Positions 1-9,827 of a stretch of 64,000 nucleotides of DNA are shown here, piece after piece. The stretch lies in contig SUZN01000003.1 of the NCBI GenBank assembly GCA_015059905.1, positions 62,001 to 126,000 on the forward strand. Direction: 5' to 3'. The position numbers and the translations under genes were made by a program. The notes under the pieces are model-generated. The model had not been told where the DNA came from. It saw nothing but the letters and a program-made list of their open reading frames with translations, and made no database searches. Numbering within the stretch: position 1 is the first letter of the stretch; each line of letters starts with the position of its first letter. The stretch comes from Rikenellaceae bacterium. Lineage in GTDB: Bacteria; Bacteroidota; Bacteroidia; Bacteroidales; Rikenellaceae.

Positions 1-759
1 CTTGTTTCCCTTCTCATCGAGATAAAATCGGCGATAATTTCCCGACGTAGCCATAGCACAATCCGTCAGCGATATCACCTGCTGGATGCTTGAGCCTGGC
101 GTGTTGTTTCCATCGTATGGAGTCTCGATGCCGACTCTCCACGCTCCACCTTTGGGATTGCGACCACGACAACGTATCTCTCCGCCGATATCGACCAGAT
201 ACTCCTCTACACCCATACTCTCCAGCTCCTCGGCAGCCATATCGACAACGTAACCTTTGGCAATAGAGTTAAAGTCGATGCGCACGCGTGGGTCGCTCTT
301 TATCAATCGACCATTTTCGACTCTTAACTTCTCCATCCCGACAAACTCCATCAGCGAATCCACATTCACCTTCGCATCGCGGTTCTTGCCTGCAAAACCA
401 TAAGCCTCGACAAGTGGAGCAACAGTCACATCGTAGTAGCCCCCGCTACGCTCTGTCACGCAGCGAGCCAAACCCAGGCAATGAATTATATGACTATCCA
501 AACTATCTGTCTGGTTGCGATTTACGCGGCTTAACAACGACTCCTCGTCAAAAATCGACATCGAGCTCTTCGCCTCCTTATCAAGTGCCATCATCCGCTC
601 ATAAATCACATCCACCCCGACATCACTCAACGCCGTAATTTGCATAAACGTACCGAGCATCTCACCCGACGACTTAACATACTCCGCCTTCGGACGCTGA
701 CACCCAACCATCGCAACGAGGATTGCGACAAGCAAGGCTATAAACACTCTATTTTTCAT
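1..759 (-). CDS. apbE: FAD:protein FMN transferase (ApbE family) lipoprotein, 3' end truncated by window edge
   Basis: Reverse-strand translation starts MKNRVFIALLVAILVAMVGCQRPK (lipobox) and continues through ..SSGEMLGTFMQITA..FNSIAKGYVVDMAAEELESMGVEEYLVDIGGEIRCRGRNPKGGAWRVGIE.., typical of ApbE. Confidence 0.85.
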   Translation of the reverse strand, partial: MKNRVFIALLVAILVAMVGCQRPKAEYVKSSGEMLGTFMQITALSDVGVDVIYERMMALDKEAKSSMSIFDEESLLSRVNRNQTDSLDSHIIHCLGLARCVTERSGGYYDVTVAPLVEAYGFAGKNRDAKVNVDSLMEFVGMEKLRVENGRLIKSDPRVRIDFNSIAKGYVVDMAAEELESMGVEEYLVDIGGEIRCRGRNPKGGAWRVGIETPYDGNNTPGSSIQQVISLTDCAMATSGNYRRFYLDEKGNK

Positions 760-942
760 ACCTCCAAATGCTCGTTTTACGCTCCGCCTTCAAAGGAAAA
801 CTACGCCACGCAAAAAGCGAGGATTTTTCACTCAACGGCTCTCTTTTATTGCACAAAGATACAAAATATTACAATATTTTCGCAACTTAACGCCAAAAGT
901 AAAAAATAAGTAACAAAATATAATGTTTTTACCCTCAAAATA

Positions 943-974
943 TTTGGTGCTTAACTAAATTCGGAGTAATTTTG
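943..974 (+). promoter_or_regulatory. Bacteroidetes-type promoter of rpsO
   Basis: TTTG (943-946), 20-bp spacer, TAATTTTG (967-974); matches TTTG-N19-21-TAnnTTTG. Confidence 0.7.
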
Positions 975-980
975 TCACGC

Positions 981-1083
981 ACTCTGGCGTTATTCACGGT
1001 AAGGGGAATGCGTCGTAGAGTGAAACCAGAGTCGCGACCGATCTGGGAAGCACTTCGGCACGGCTCATAAAACTTTATTTTTT
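981..1083 (+). promoter_or_regulatory. Structured 5' leader of rpsO (candidate S15 autoregulatory element)
   Basis: ACTCTGG (981-987) pairs with CCAGAGT (1026-1032); TTCAC (992-996) pairs with GTGAA (1020-1024); a second CCGA..TCGG hairpin follows; lies directly downstream of the promoter and ends at the rpsO ATG. Confidence 0.55.
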
Positions 1084-1356
1084 ATGGCTTATTTAACAGC
1101 AGAGAAAAAGCAAGAGCTTTTTGGTAAGTACGGCAAGTCTAACACTGACACTGGTTCTCCAGAGAGCCAGATTGCATTGTTTTCGTACCGTATCAGCCAC
1201 CTTACAGAGCACCTCAAGCAGAACAAGCACGACTTCGGAACACAGCGTTCATTGCTGCGTTTGGTAGGTAAGCGTCGCAAGCTGCTTATGTACTTGAAGG
1301 AGGTTGATATCGAGCGTTACCGCGCAATCATCAAGACTCTTAACCTCCGTAAGTAA
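1084..1356 (+). CDS. rpsO: 30S ribosomal protein S15
   Basis: [50 protein letters not shown].. is diagnostic of S15. Confidence 0.98.
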   Translation: MAYLTAEKKQELFGKYGKSNTDTGSPESQIALFSYRISHLTEHLKQNKHDFGTQRSLLRLVGKRRKLLMYLKEVDIERYRAIIKTLNLRK

Positions 1357-1434
1357 TACGAGGGTGAATGAGGGTGTCTTTAATTTTTCGACACCCTCAA
1401 TTTTGAATTATTTTTTATGACGATATAGACATTT

Positions 1435-3666
1435 ATGGAAGAAAAGAAGTTGTACAACGCTGTACAAAAGACGATTACGCTTGCCGACGGTCGTGAGATT
1501 ATCATCGAGACCGGTAAATTGGCTAAGCAGGCAGATGGTGCGGTAGTAGTAAAGATGGGCGACACAATGTTGCTCGGTACCGTAGTCGCTGCCAAGGATG
1601 CAAAGGAGGGTACTGATTTTATGCCTTTACAGGTAGAGTACAAGGAGAAGTTCGCTTCGTGCGGTCGCTTCCCTGGTGGCTTTATGAAGCGTGAGGGCAA
1701 GGCAAGTGATGCCGAGGTGCTTGTAGCACGTCTTATCGACCGTGCATTGCGCCCATTGTTCCCATCAGACTACCACGCTGATGTATTTGTTACGGTTAAC
1801 CTCATCTCGGCTGACAAGGATATTCAGCCTGACGCATTGGCAGGTTTGGCTGCATCGGCAGCTCTGGCCGTATCGGACATCCCATTCGGTGGTCCTATTT
1901 CAGAGGTTCGTGTAGCTCGTATCGGTGGCGAGTATGTCATCAACCCTAACTTCTCACAGATGGCAGATGTCGATTTGGACATCATGGTCGGTGGTACTAT
2001 CGACAACATCCTGATGGTGGAGGGTGAGATGAACGAGGTATCGGAGGAGGTTATGCTCGGTGCCATCAAGTTCGCCCACGAGGAGATTAAGAAGCACTGC
2101 GCCGCACAGATTGAGCTCTCGAAGGAGCTTGGCAAGGATGTTAAGCGCACATACTGCCACGAGACTAACGACGAGGAGTTGCGTCAGCAGATTATCTCGG
2201 AGCTTTACGACAAGGCTTACGCTATTGCTACAAGCGGCACAGCAAAGCACGAGCGTTCAGAGGCATTTGAGGCTCTGGAGGCAGAGTTTGCTGCTCGCTT
2301 CACAGAGGAGGAGCTCGAGGAGAAGGCTCCACTCATCCACAAATATTTCCACGACGATGTGCAGAAGAAGGCTATGCGTAATATGATCCTCGACGAGGGT
2401 AAGCGCTTGGATGGTCGTCGCACAGACGAGATTCGCCCTATCTGGTGTGAGGTAGGTTACCTGCCAGCAGCACACGGTTCGGCTATCTTCACTCGTGGTG
2501 AGACACAGTCACTCACAACCGTAACACTCGGCACAAAGCTCGACGAGAAGATGATTGACGAGGTTTTGGTTCAGGGCTCGGAGAAGTTCACCCTGCACTA
2601 CAACTTCCCTCCATTCTCAACAGGCGAGGCTCGCCCATCGCGTGGTGTCAGCCGTCGTGAGATTGGTCACGGTCACCTGGCTTGGCGTGCGTTGAAGCCT
2701 ATGATTCCATCAGGCGAGGAGATGCCATACGCTTTGCGCGTTGTATCTGATATTTTGGAGTCTAACGGTTCATCATCAATGGCAACAGTTTGCGCTGGTA
2801 CATTGGCGTTGATGGATGCAGGTGTTAAGATCAAGAAACCTGTATCAGGTATCGCAATGGGTCTTATCTCTGACTCTGCAACAGGTCGTTGGGCTGTGTT
2901 GTCTGACATCTTGGGTGACGAGGATCACCTGGGTGATATGGACTTCAAGGTTACAGGTACTGCTGACGGTATCACCGCAACACAGATGGATATCAAGGTT
3001 GACGGTCTTTCATACGAGGTATTGGCAAAGGCATTGGAGCAGGCTCGCGTTGGTCGTATGCACATCTTGGGTAAGATTACAGATTGCATCGCAGAGCCAC
3101 GCGAGGATTACCGCCCATTCGTGCCACGCATCGTACAGATTCAGATTCCAAAGGACTTCATCGGTGCTGTTATCGGTCCTGGCGGCAAGGTTATCCAGGA
3201 GATTCAGAAGACAACAGGCACTACTATCACCATCACCGAGACTGAGGAGTGCGGCATAGTGGATATCTTTGGTGTTGATAAGGAGGCGTTGGATGGCGCA
3301 CTCTCACGCATCAAGGGCATCGTAGCTGTACCAGAGGTTGGTGAGGTTTACGATGGTACCATCAAGAGCATCGTAGCTTTCGGCGCTTTCGTTGAGATTT
3401 TGCCAGGCAAGGAGGCTCTGTTGCACATCTCGGAGATTGACTACAAGCGCTTCGAGACTATGGAGGAGACAGGCTTGAAGGAGGGTGACAAGATTGAGGT
3501 TAAGCTCATCGGCGTTGATCCAAAGACCCAGAAGTACAAGCTCTCACACAAGGCTCTTATGCCCAAGCCAGAGGGTTGGGTAGAGCGCGAGCGCAAGCCA
3601 CGCCCAGAGGGTGGCAAGCCACGCGGCGAGCGTCGTGAGAAGGGCGAGCACAACAACCGCAAGTAA
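1435..3666 (+). CDS. pnp: Polyribonucleotide nucleotidyltransferase (PNPase)
   Basis: Full-length PNPase with RNase PH repeats, KH ([16 protein letters not shown]) and S1 ([33 protein letters not shown]) domains; follows rpsO as is common. Confidence 0.98.
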   Translation: MEEKKLYNAVQKTITLADGREIIIETGKLAKQADGAVVVKMGDTMLLGTVVAAKDAKEGTDFMPLQVEYKEKFASCGRFPGGFMKREGKASDAEVLVARLIDRALRPLFPSDYHADVFVTVNLISADKDIQPDALAGLAASAALAVSDIPFGGPISEVRVARIGGEYVINPNFSQMADVDLDIMVGGTIDNILMVEGEMNEVSEEVMLGAIKFAHEEIKKHCAAQIELSKELGKDVKRTYCHETNDEELRQQIISELYDKAYAIATSGTAKHERSEAFEALEAEFAARFTEEELEEKAPLIHKYFHDDVQKKAMRNMILDEGKRLDGRRTDEIRPIWCEVGYLPAAHGSAIFTRGETQSLTTVTLGTKLDEKMIDEVLVQGSEKFTLHYNFPPFSTGEARPSRGVSRREIGHGHLAWRALKPMIPSGEEMPYALRVVSDILESNGSSSMATVCAGTLALMDAGVKIKKPVSGIAMGLISDSATGRWAVLSDILGDEDHLGDMDFKVTGTADGITATQMDIKVDGLSYEVLAKALEQARVGRMHILGKITDCIAEPREDYRPFVPRIVQIQIPKDFIGAVIGPGGKVIQEIQKTTGTTITITETEECGIVDIFGVDKEALDGALSRIKGIVAVPEVGEVYDGTIKSIVAFGAFVEILPGKEALLHISEIDYKRFETMEETGLKEGDKIEVKLIGVDPKTQKYKLSHKALMPKPEGWVERERKPRPEGGKPRGERREKGEHNNRK

Positions 3667-3702
3667 TTTTTAAAAGCAAACTATAAAAAATCAAACCAAA
3701 CT

Positions 3703-5454
3703 ATGAAAAACTTTTTTAGATTGATGGCTGTCGTAGCGGTTGCATCAGTAGCTTTTACAAGCTGTAACTGCTTCAAGAAGATGGCGAAGAATCAGGATGA
3801 GGTTAAGGTTACTTGCACTCCTGATGTATTGACTCTCAACAACGGTAAGATTGCTGCCGACATCACAGTAAACTTCCCAGCAGAGTACTACAACAAGAAG
3901 GCCGTTTTGAAGGTTACTCCTGTTATGGTATTCGAGGGCGGTCAGGTAGAGGGCGCAACTAAGTACTTCCAGGGTAGCAAGGTTAAGGACAACTACACTG
4001 TTGTAAACGCAACAGGTGGCGAGTACACACAGCACATCGAGTTCCCTTACGATGCTCGTATGGCACAGAGCGAGTTGAAGTTGCTCGTTGAGATTAAGTG
4101 TCCACAAGGCAAGTGCAAGGAGTTCACTTTGATCAACGCCAACACAGGCGCCCTCCCAACAAAGGCAGAGGCTGCTGCTTTGGCTGCAGGTGGTGCACAG
4201 GCAGAGGCTATCAAGGCTGAGTTCGCTTACCCAGTAGCAAAGGGTGTAAACACATTGCAGAGCGACTTGGATTACGCTTCAGTAATGTCTAACACAGCTA
4301 ACGACTACAAGAACGTAACAACTGTTGTTACAAAGGCTGACATCCTCTACGCTATCAACTCTTCTAACGTATCAAAGAAGGCTGCCAACACTGACGAGTT
4401 GAAGGCTTTCAAGGATAACGTAGTTGCAACACAGTCTAACGACCGCGCTTCACAGAAGTTGTATGTAAATGGTTACGCTTCACCTGATGGTCCAGAGAAG
4501 TTCAACGATAAGCTCTCTTCTGCACGTTCAAAGTCAGGTCACAAGGCTGCCGAGAAGCTTTTGAAGGATACAGGTATGGATCTTGACGTAGCTTCTTACG
4601 GTGAGGACTGGGAAGGCTTCAAGGAGTTGGTTGCTGCTTCAGATATCGAGGACAAGGATCTTATTCTCCAGGTGTTGAGCCGTTACGACTCATCTACACA
4701 GCGTGAGGCAGAGATCAAGAATATGTCAGCTGTATTCACTGAGCTTAAGAAGGAGATTCTTCCAAAGTTGCGTCGCGCACAGCTCATCAACAGCACAGAC
4801 ATCAAGGGTAAGACTGACGATGAGATGGCTGCTTTGATCAACGGTGGTCGCTTGGACGAGCTTACAAACGAGGAGTTGCTCTATATGGCAGAGAGCGTGT
4901 TGGATGACAACAAGGCAAAGGCTGCTGTTTTGGAGTATGCTGCAAAGAAGTTCAACGATGCTCGCGCATACAACAACCTCGGTGTTGTTCTTGCACAGCT
5001 CGGCGAGAAGGCACAGGCACTTGCCGCTTTGGAGAAGGCTGCACAGCTTGGTCTTAACAACAACGAGCTCAACAGCAACTTGGCATTGGCTAACCTCGCT
5101 AACGGCAACGTAGCAAAGGCACAGCAGTACGCTACTGCAGCTGATGCAAAGACAAAGGCTATGATCGCTGCTGCACAGGGTAGCTACAGCGCTGCTGCTT
5201 CTACATTGAAGGGCTACAACGCTGCTATCGCTTCTACATTGAACAACGACCTCTCTGCTGCAAAGAAAGCTATCGCTGCAGAGACAACAGCACAGGCTGA
5301 TTACCTCCGCGCTGTTATCGCTTCAAAGGAGGGTGACTTGGAGACTGCAAAGGCACAGCTCAAGTCTGCTATCGCAAAGGATGCAACTTTGGCAGCAAAG
5401 GCTGCGAAGGATGTAAACCTCGCAAACTTGTTCGCAAGCGGTTTCAAGCTCTAA
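3703..5454 (+). CDS. Ala-rich TPR lipoprotein with an OmpA-like segment
   Basis: Lipobox SVAFTSCNC; OmpA-like YVNGYASPDGPEKFNDKLSSARS; C-terminal TPR-like repeats (ARAYNNLGVVLAQLGEKAQALAALEKAAQLG). Confidence 0.75.
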   Translation: MKNFFRLMAVVAVASVAFTSCNCFKKMAKNQDEVKVTCTPDVLTLNNGKIAADITVNFPAEYYNKKAVLKVTPVMVFEGGQVEGATKYFQGSKVKDNYTVVNATGGEYTQHIEFPYDARMAQSELKLLVEIKCPQGKCKEFTLINANTGALPTKAEAAALAAGGAQAEAIKAEFAYPVAKGVNTLQSDLDYASVMSNTANDYKNVTTVVTKADILYAINSSNVSKKAANTDELKAFKDNVVATQSNDRASQKLYVNGYASPDGPEKFNDKLSSARSKSGHKAAEKLLKDTGMDLDVASYGEDWEGFKELVAASDIEDKDLILQVLSRYDSSTQREAEIKNMSAVFTELKKEILPKLRRAQLINSTDIKGKTDDEMAALINGGRLDELTNEELLYMAESVLDDNKAKAAVLEYAAKKFNDARAYNNLGVVLAQLGEKAQALAALEKAAQLGLNNNELNSNLALANLANGNVAKAQQYATAADAKTKAMIAAAQGSYSAAASTLKGYNAAIASTLNNDLSAAKKAIAAETTAQADYLRAVIASKEGDLETAKAQLKSAIAKDATLAAKAAKDVNLANLFASGFKL

Positions 5455-5473
5455 TTCTTGATAACTAAATTCT

Positions 5474-5511
5474 AAAAACTGTCCAATCTTAACCGATTGG
5501 GCAGTTTTTTT
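5474..5511 (+). terminator. Intrinsic terminator after the TPR lipoprotein gene
   Basis: AAAACTGTCCAATC-ttaacc-GATTGGGCAGTTTTTTT. Confidence 0.85.
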
Positions 5512-5544
5512 GTTACGTAAAGATGTTCCTTTAATTTATATTAT

Positions 5545-5552
5545 TATCTTTG
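5545..5552 (+). promoter_or_regulatory. -7 promoter element of deoC
   Basis: TATCTTTG ~22 bp upstream of the deoC ATG. Confidence 0.5.
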
Positions 5553-5573
5553 TAGAGATAAAATCACGAAATT

Positions 5574-6449
5574 ATGGAGTACGCCAACCATCTTAACGAG
5601 TATGTAGCAGCCCCCACTGCCGAAGAGGTAGCACAGGAGGTTGCAGCGATTTGCGAGTCAGCCAGGGCAAACAATACCACCGATGTATATAAATTCTGCC
5701 TCTCGGCAATCGACCTTACAACGCTCTCGCCCTGCGATGAGGAGCAGTCGGTGGCAGAGTTCGCACGTCGTGCCGCCGAGCTTACGGTGGAGTATCCACA
5801 CTTGCCAGGTGTCGCATCTATCTGCGTATATCCCCCATTTGTGGAGACTGTAGGTTTGGAGATTGACGCTATGCCATTGCGTATCACAAGTGTTGCGGGC
5901 GGTTTCCCATCGTCACAGACCTTCCTTGAGGTGAAGATGCTGGAGGTGGCTATGGCTGTGGAGAATGGCGCGGACGAGGTTGATATCGTACTGAATGTAG
6001 GCAAGATTTTGTCGGGCGCGCTGGATGAGGCGGCAAATGAGGTGGAGGTGTTACGCGAAGAGTCAGACGGCGCTACGCTGAAGGTTATCCTTGAAACAGG
6101 AGCGTTACGCACGCCAGAGCTTATACGTCAGGCATCACTGCTGGCTATGCAGGCGGGCGCAGACTTTATCAAGACCTCAACGGGCAAGATTGATGTGGCA
6201 GCAACACCCGAAGCGGCTGTTGTGATGTGTCACGCCATCAAGGATTTTTACGCAAAGTCGGGTCGCAAGGTTGGATTCAAGGCTGCGGGAGGTATCCGCA
6301 CCGTCGAGGATGCAGCACTCTACTACACTATCGTGAAGGAAATTTTGGGCGAGGAGTGGCTCACGCCAGAGCTCTTCCGCATCGGCGCATCTTCGCTTGC
6401 GAACAATCTTCTCTCGGCAATCGAGGGCGAGGAGATAAAATATTTTTAG
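5574..6449 (+). CDS. deoC: Deoxyribose-phosphate aldolase
   Basis: GADEVDIVLNVGKILSGA..LKVILETGAL..AGADFIKTSTGK..KVGFKAAGGIRT motifs. Confidence 0.95.
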   Translation: MEYANHLNEYVAAPTAEEVAQEVAAICESARANNTTDVYKFCLSAIDLTTLSPCDEEQSVAEFARRAAELTVEYPHLPGVASICVYPPFVETVGLEIDAMPLRITSVAGGFPSSQTFLEVKMLEVAMAVENGADEVDIVLNVGKILSGALDEAANEVEVLREESDGATLKVILETGALRTPELIRQASLLAMQAGADFIKTSTGKIDVAATPEAAVVMCHAIKDFYAKSGRKVGFKAAGGIRTVEDAALYYTIVKEILGEEWLTPELFRIGASSLANNLLSAIEGEEIKYF

Positions 6450-6466
6450 GCAAGAGGATAAAAAGT

Positions 6467-6498
6467 GAAGGGAGCTAAATGATTAGCTCCCTTCTTCT
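6467..6498. terminator. Bidirectional terminator between convergent deoC and phosphoesterase gene
   Basis: GAAGGGAGCTAA-atga-TTAGCTCCCTTC hairpin with A/T-rich flanks. Confidence 0.75.
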
Positions 6499-6516
6499 TA
6501 TATTATAAGGTAAGGA

Positions 6517-7701
6517 CTACTTAACTGCAATCGTCTTCTCGTGCAGAGTCTTGCCCGTAGCATCCTTCACCTGCATCTTAATCTCGCTTGCAGTAACCTT
6601 CACCTCCACGCGGTCATTGTTGCTGTTCACGAGGATTGGGAATTCGTTGCCATTCAGGCTACCCTTCTCGCGGAAGCTGTATGAGTGATTATGGCCACTA
6701 AGCATAACATCCACATCAGCCTCGTTCAAGAGTGGCAACAGCAATCGCTTCAGCTCGTTGTTACCCCACCAGCCTTGACCCTTCTCAAATGGGATGTGCA
6801 TCAGCACAATCTTCACTGGCGATGACTTGAACTCCTCGCTCTCGATGGTCTGCTTCAACCACTGGGCAATCTGCTCACGGTAAGCATCGTAGGCTGCTGT
6901 GCCGCCGTACTCAATATCAGAATCGGGCTTATCCTCACCGCAGTCCAGCACCAGGAATGCCGCAGGGCCGTGTCTGAACATATAGGATGGAGTACCTGTA
7001 GAGGATGGGAAGAGGTTCATAAACTCATTATAACCAGGGCCTCGTGCCTCGTGATTACCTCGCACATAAACCAATGGGAAATCGGGTGAGAAATTCTTTG
7101 ATGCGCGAGTCATAAAGTCCTTCTCGATATCGGCAATAGAGCCCATAAAGCTCGCCATATCGCCATTGAAGACAACAAAATCGGGCTTATTGGCACGAAT
7201 ATCCTTGGTGTGAGCATTCATAATGGAGTCACGACCGTGGATGTCGTTAATCATCGTGAACGAAATCTCCTCCTTGCTCTTATCCAGCGTACGCACTGCA
7301 AATGGATGACGCGAATATACATCACTTGCCGTTACTCGGCTCAATGGAATAGGGCTATGACCGCTGTCATCAATACACTGCTGGTAAAGACGATAACGAT
7401 ACACTGTGCCAGGCTTGAGGTTTGTCAAGCGAACGTGGTGCACTTCCGAGATGATGTGGCGACCCAGATGATCCTCATAAAATGCAGGACGCTTCTCGGC
7501 GTAGAACGATGTGCCATCGTCGGGAGCAACCTCCACCCATCCCATACAGCGCGATGTGGATGTCCACACAATAGTCATCTCGGTCTCGGTAACGCCTACA
7601 ACCCAGGGTCCGCACTTGATATCGGCAGTCTTTGGGAGCTCATCCGCAAAGATGTTGAGCGCCATCAGGATAGCTGCAATAGATAGAAATAATTTTTTCA
7701 T
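6517..7701 (-). CDS. Secreted metallophosphoesterase with N-terminal fibronectin/purple-acid-phosphatase-like domain
   Basis: Signal peptide; FTMINDIHGRD, FVVFNGDMA, YVRGNHE, LSGHNHSYSF calcineurin-like metal motifs. Confidence 0.9.
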   Translation of the reverse strand: MKKLFLSIAAILMALNIFADELPKTADIKCGPWVVGVTETEMTIVWTSTSRCMGWVEVAPDDGTSFYAEKRPAFYEDHLGRHIISEVHHVRLTNLKPGTVYRYRLYQQCIDDSGHSPIPLSRVTASDVYSRHPFAVRTLDKSKEEISFTMINDIHGRDSIMNAHTKDIRANKPDFVVFNGDMASFMGSIADIEKDFMTRASKNFSPDFPLVYVRGNHEARGPGYNEFMNLFPSSTGTPSYMFRHGPAAFLVLDCGEDKPDSDIEYGGTAAYDAYREQIAQWLKQTIESEEFKSSPVKIVLMHIPFEKGQGWWGNNELKRLLLPLLNEADVDVMLSGHNHSYSFREKGSLNGNEFPILVNSNNDRVEVKVTASEIKMQVKDATGKTLHEKTIAVK

Positions 7702-7739
7702 ATTAGGTTAGTTTTAAGTTTATTCAGCTTTTGTTAGGG

Positions 7740-8015
7740 TTATTTCTGACCCTCCTCGCTCTCCGCCTCGGCTGCGACATCTTCTGTCTCCGCTTCAGCC
7801 GCTTCACTCTCTATCGTTTGTGTCTCCTCGGCTGACTCCTCCGCTACGGCAGCGTCTGCAACAGCATTTGGCGAAGCGGGCTGCTCCTGCGTTACCGTTG
7901 GTGAGAACAAATCCTCGCTTAACATCGACCTATAAGAGCCTGCGCCGAGGGCGGTAAAGAGTATCACCACAACCACCACTACGGCAAATAGATTTCCTAT
8001 TACTCGCTTTATCAT
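7740..8015 (-). CDS. Small membrane-anchored protein with acidic C-terminal tail
   Basis: MIKRVIGNLFAVVVVVVILFTALGAGSYRS TM segment followed by Glu/Ala-rich tail; directly downstream of the S41 peptidase gene on the same strand. Confidence 0.55.
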   Translation of the reverse strand: MIKRVIGNLFAVVVVVVILFTALGAGSYRSMLSEDLFSPTVTQEQPASPNAVADAAVAEESAEETQTIESEAAEAETEDVAAEAESEEGQK

Positions 8016-8041
8016 ATCTTTCTACATTTACTTATTTCGGG

Positions 8042-9763
8042 TTAATTCTTCTCATTATTGTTAGACTGCTCCGTTTGCGCAGGCTGTTCCGTTTGTGCGG
8101 GCTGTTCCGTTTGTGCGGGCTGTTCCGTTTGTGCGGGCTGTTGCAGGAGCTCGATTGAGCGCTGCAATACCTTGTCAATAGGAATAATATTGCTGTAAAA
8201 TCCATTATCCTCCAACATAGTATTTCGTCCGATGTAGGCGCGCAATTGCGACTCAATCAACAGGCGCGAACGCGCAATATCGCGTTGCACAGGCTTAACG
8301 CCCTGCCCAGCGGCATAACGGATAAAGTCCGAAAGCAGATTCTTGTCCGCATCGAGCATCGCCTTCAGGTCGGCGATGGTCTCCACCTTGTTAAGCTCCT
8401 CGCGGTGCTTGTCGGCATATTCGATAGTGTAACGATAGAGGATATTACGACCCGACACCTCCATAAAATACTTCGTCACATCGAGCGTATCCATCGGGAT
8501 AAAAACATCAGGCATAATACCGCCACCACCATAGACAATCTTACCCTTTGGCGTTGTGAACTTCAGCGAATCGTCAAAATGGATGCTGTCAGCAGAGAAG
8601 AACTCATTGTTGTTGTAACGGTGTACGATATCCATATCATACTCATCCTGATGCCCATTTTCATAAGGTTTCTGAATTGAGCGACCCGTAGGCGTGTAGT
8701 AACGTGCTATGGTCAGGCGCAGAGCCGAGCCATCGGCATAAGGTACCTGCTGCTGCACCAATCCCTTACCAAATGAGCGGCGACCGACAATCGTACCACG
8801 ATCGTTATCCTGCACCGCACCTGCCAAAATCTCGCTCGACGATGCGCTACCCTCGTCAATCAGTATAACAAGCTCAAGGTCGGTCGAGCGACCGCCGCCA
8901 TCACTGAACTCCTTAACCTGCTGACCATTGCGGTCCTCGGTATATACAATCAGCTTGCCCTCGGGCAGGAATTCGTTGGCAATCATAATAGCCTGGTCGA
9001 GGAATCCTCCTGTGTTGCCGCGCAGGTCGAAAATAAGTTTGCTCATACCCTGCTCACGCAACATCGCCAGCGACTGCATAAGCTCCACATAAGATGTGCG
9101 GGCAAACTGTGACAGACGCACGAAACCGATATTGTCGCTAATCATAAATGCCGCCTCGATGCTCTTGATAGGAATTGCATCGCGCGTAACCTCGATATCA
9201 ACCAATTCGTCCACACCCTGACGCTTGAGCGAGAGCTTCACCTGCGTGCCTCGCTTACCACGCAGACGCTTCACGATGTCGTTCTGCGGCATCTTCACGC
9301 CCGCTACCAAAGTATCGTTTACCTCGATGATGCGGTCACCCGCCACCACGCCCGCCTTGGCACTTGGTCCGTTGGGGATAACGCTCAACACAATGACGGT
9401 GTCGGTTGCGGCATTGAACATCACGCCGATGCCGTCAAACTCGCCCTCCAGCGATTCGTTCATCGCCTGCATATCGCGCGCAGGGATATATTCCGAGTGA
9501 GGGTCAAGCTCCTTCATCATCAACGGAATGACAAGCTCGGTAAGCGAATCCATCGAGATGGAGTCCACATACTTGTTCTCAACCAGCATACAGGTTTGCA
9601 TCAGCTTATTGGGTGATGTAAGACCCGTACGGCTGATGAGTGTTCGCAACTGGCTCTCTGCCTTGTTGCGACCCACAAACTGACCCAACAATATTCCCAA
9701 AACAATTCCCACCGCCAACAGAAGTGGGAAAAGTATAGTGTGCTTCGAATTTTTGTATTTCAT
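8042..9763 (-). CDS. S41-family C-terminal processing peptidase (PDZ domain)
   Basis: PDZ (GIGVMFNAATDTVIVLSVIPNGPSAKAGVVAGDRIIEVNDT), S41 FDLRGNTGGFLDQAIMIANEFLP and DEGSASSSEILAGAVQDNDRGTIVGRRSFGKGLVQ. Confidence 0.95.
   Translation of the reverse strand: MKYKNSKHTILFPLLLAVGIVLGILLGQFVGRNKAESQLRTLISRTGLTSPNKLMQTCMLVENKYVDSISMDSLTELVIPLMMKELDPHSEYIPARDMQAMNESLEGEFDGIGVMFNAATDTVIVLSVIPNGPSAKAGVVAGDRIIEVNDTLVAGVKMPQNDIVKRLRGKRGTQVKLSLKRQGVDELVDIEVTRDAIPIKSIEAAFMISDNIGFVRLSQFARTSYVELMQSLAMLREQGMSKLIFDLRGNTGGFLDQAIMIANEFLPEGKLIVYTEDRNGQQVKEFSDGGGRSTDLELVILIDEGSASSSEILAGAVQDNDRGTIVGRRSFGKGLVQQQVPYADGSALRLTIARYYTPTGRSIQKPYENGHQDEYDMDIVHRYNNNEFFSADSIHFDDSLKFTTPKGKIVYGGGGIMPDVFIPMDTLDVTKYFMEVSGRNILYRYTIEYADKHREELNKVETIADLKAMLDADKNLLSDFIRYAAGQGVKPVQRDIARSRLLIESQLRAYIGRNTMLEDNGFYSNIIPIDKVLQRSIELLQQPAQTEQPAQTEQPAQTEQPAQTEQSNNNEKN
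8066..8137 (-). repeat. In-frame 18-bp tandem repeat (4 copies) encoding the PAQTEQ tail
   Basis: CTGYTCCGTTTGYGCRGG x4 on the + strand; encodes QPAQTEQPAQTEQPAQTEQPAQTEQ. Confidence 0.9.
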
Positions 9764-9827
9764 ATTATATTAAAACCTCCCCTGCCGCAATAGCTATACC
9801 AAACGTAGGCAGGAGCATATCTGCTAA

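Noticed and set aside
288-909. Plus-strand ORFs of 116 and 89 aa at the window start
   Set aside because: Antisense to the ApbE coding region or its promoter; no domain-like composition.
985-1040. Resemblance of AAGGGGAAT..GAGTGAAACCAGAGTCGCG to a cobalamin-riboswitch core
   Set aside because: No recognisable B12 box or full core architecture, and the downstream gene is rpsO; an S15 leader is the simpler reading.
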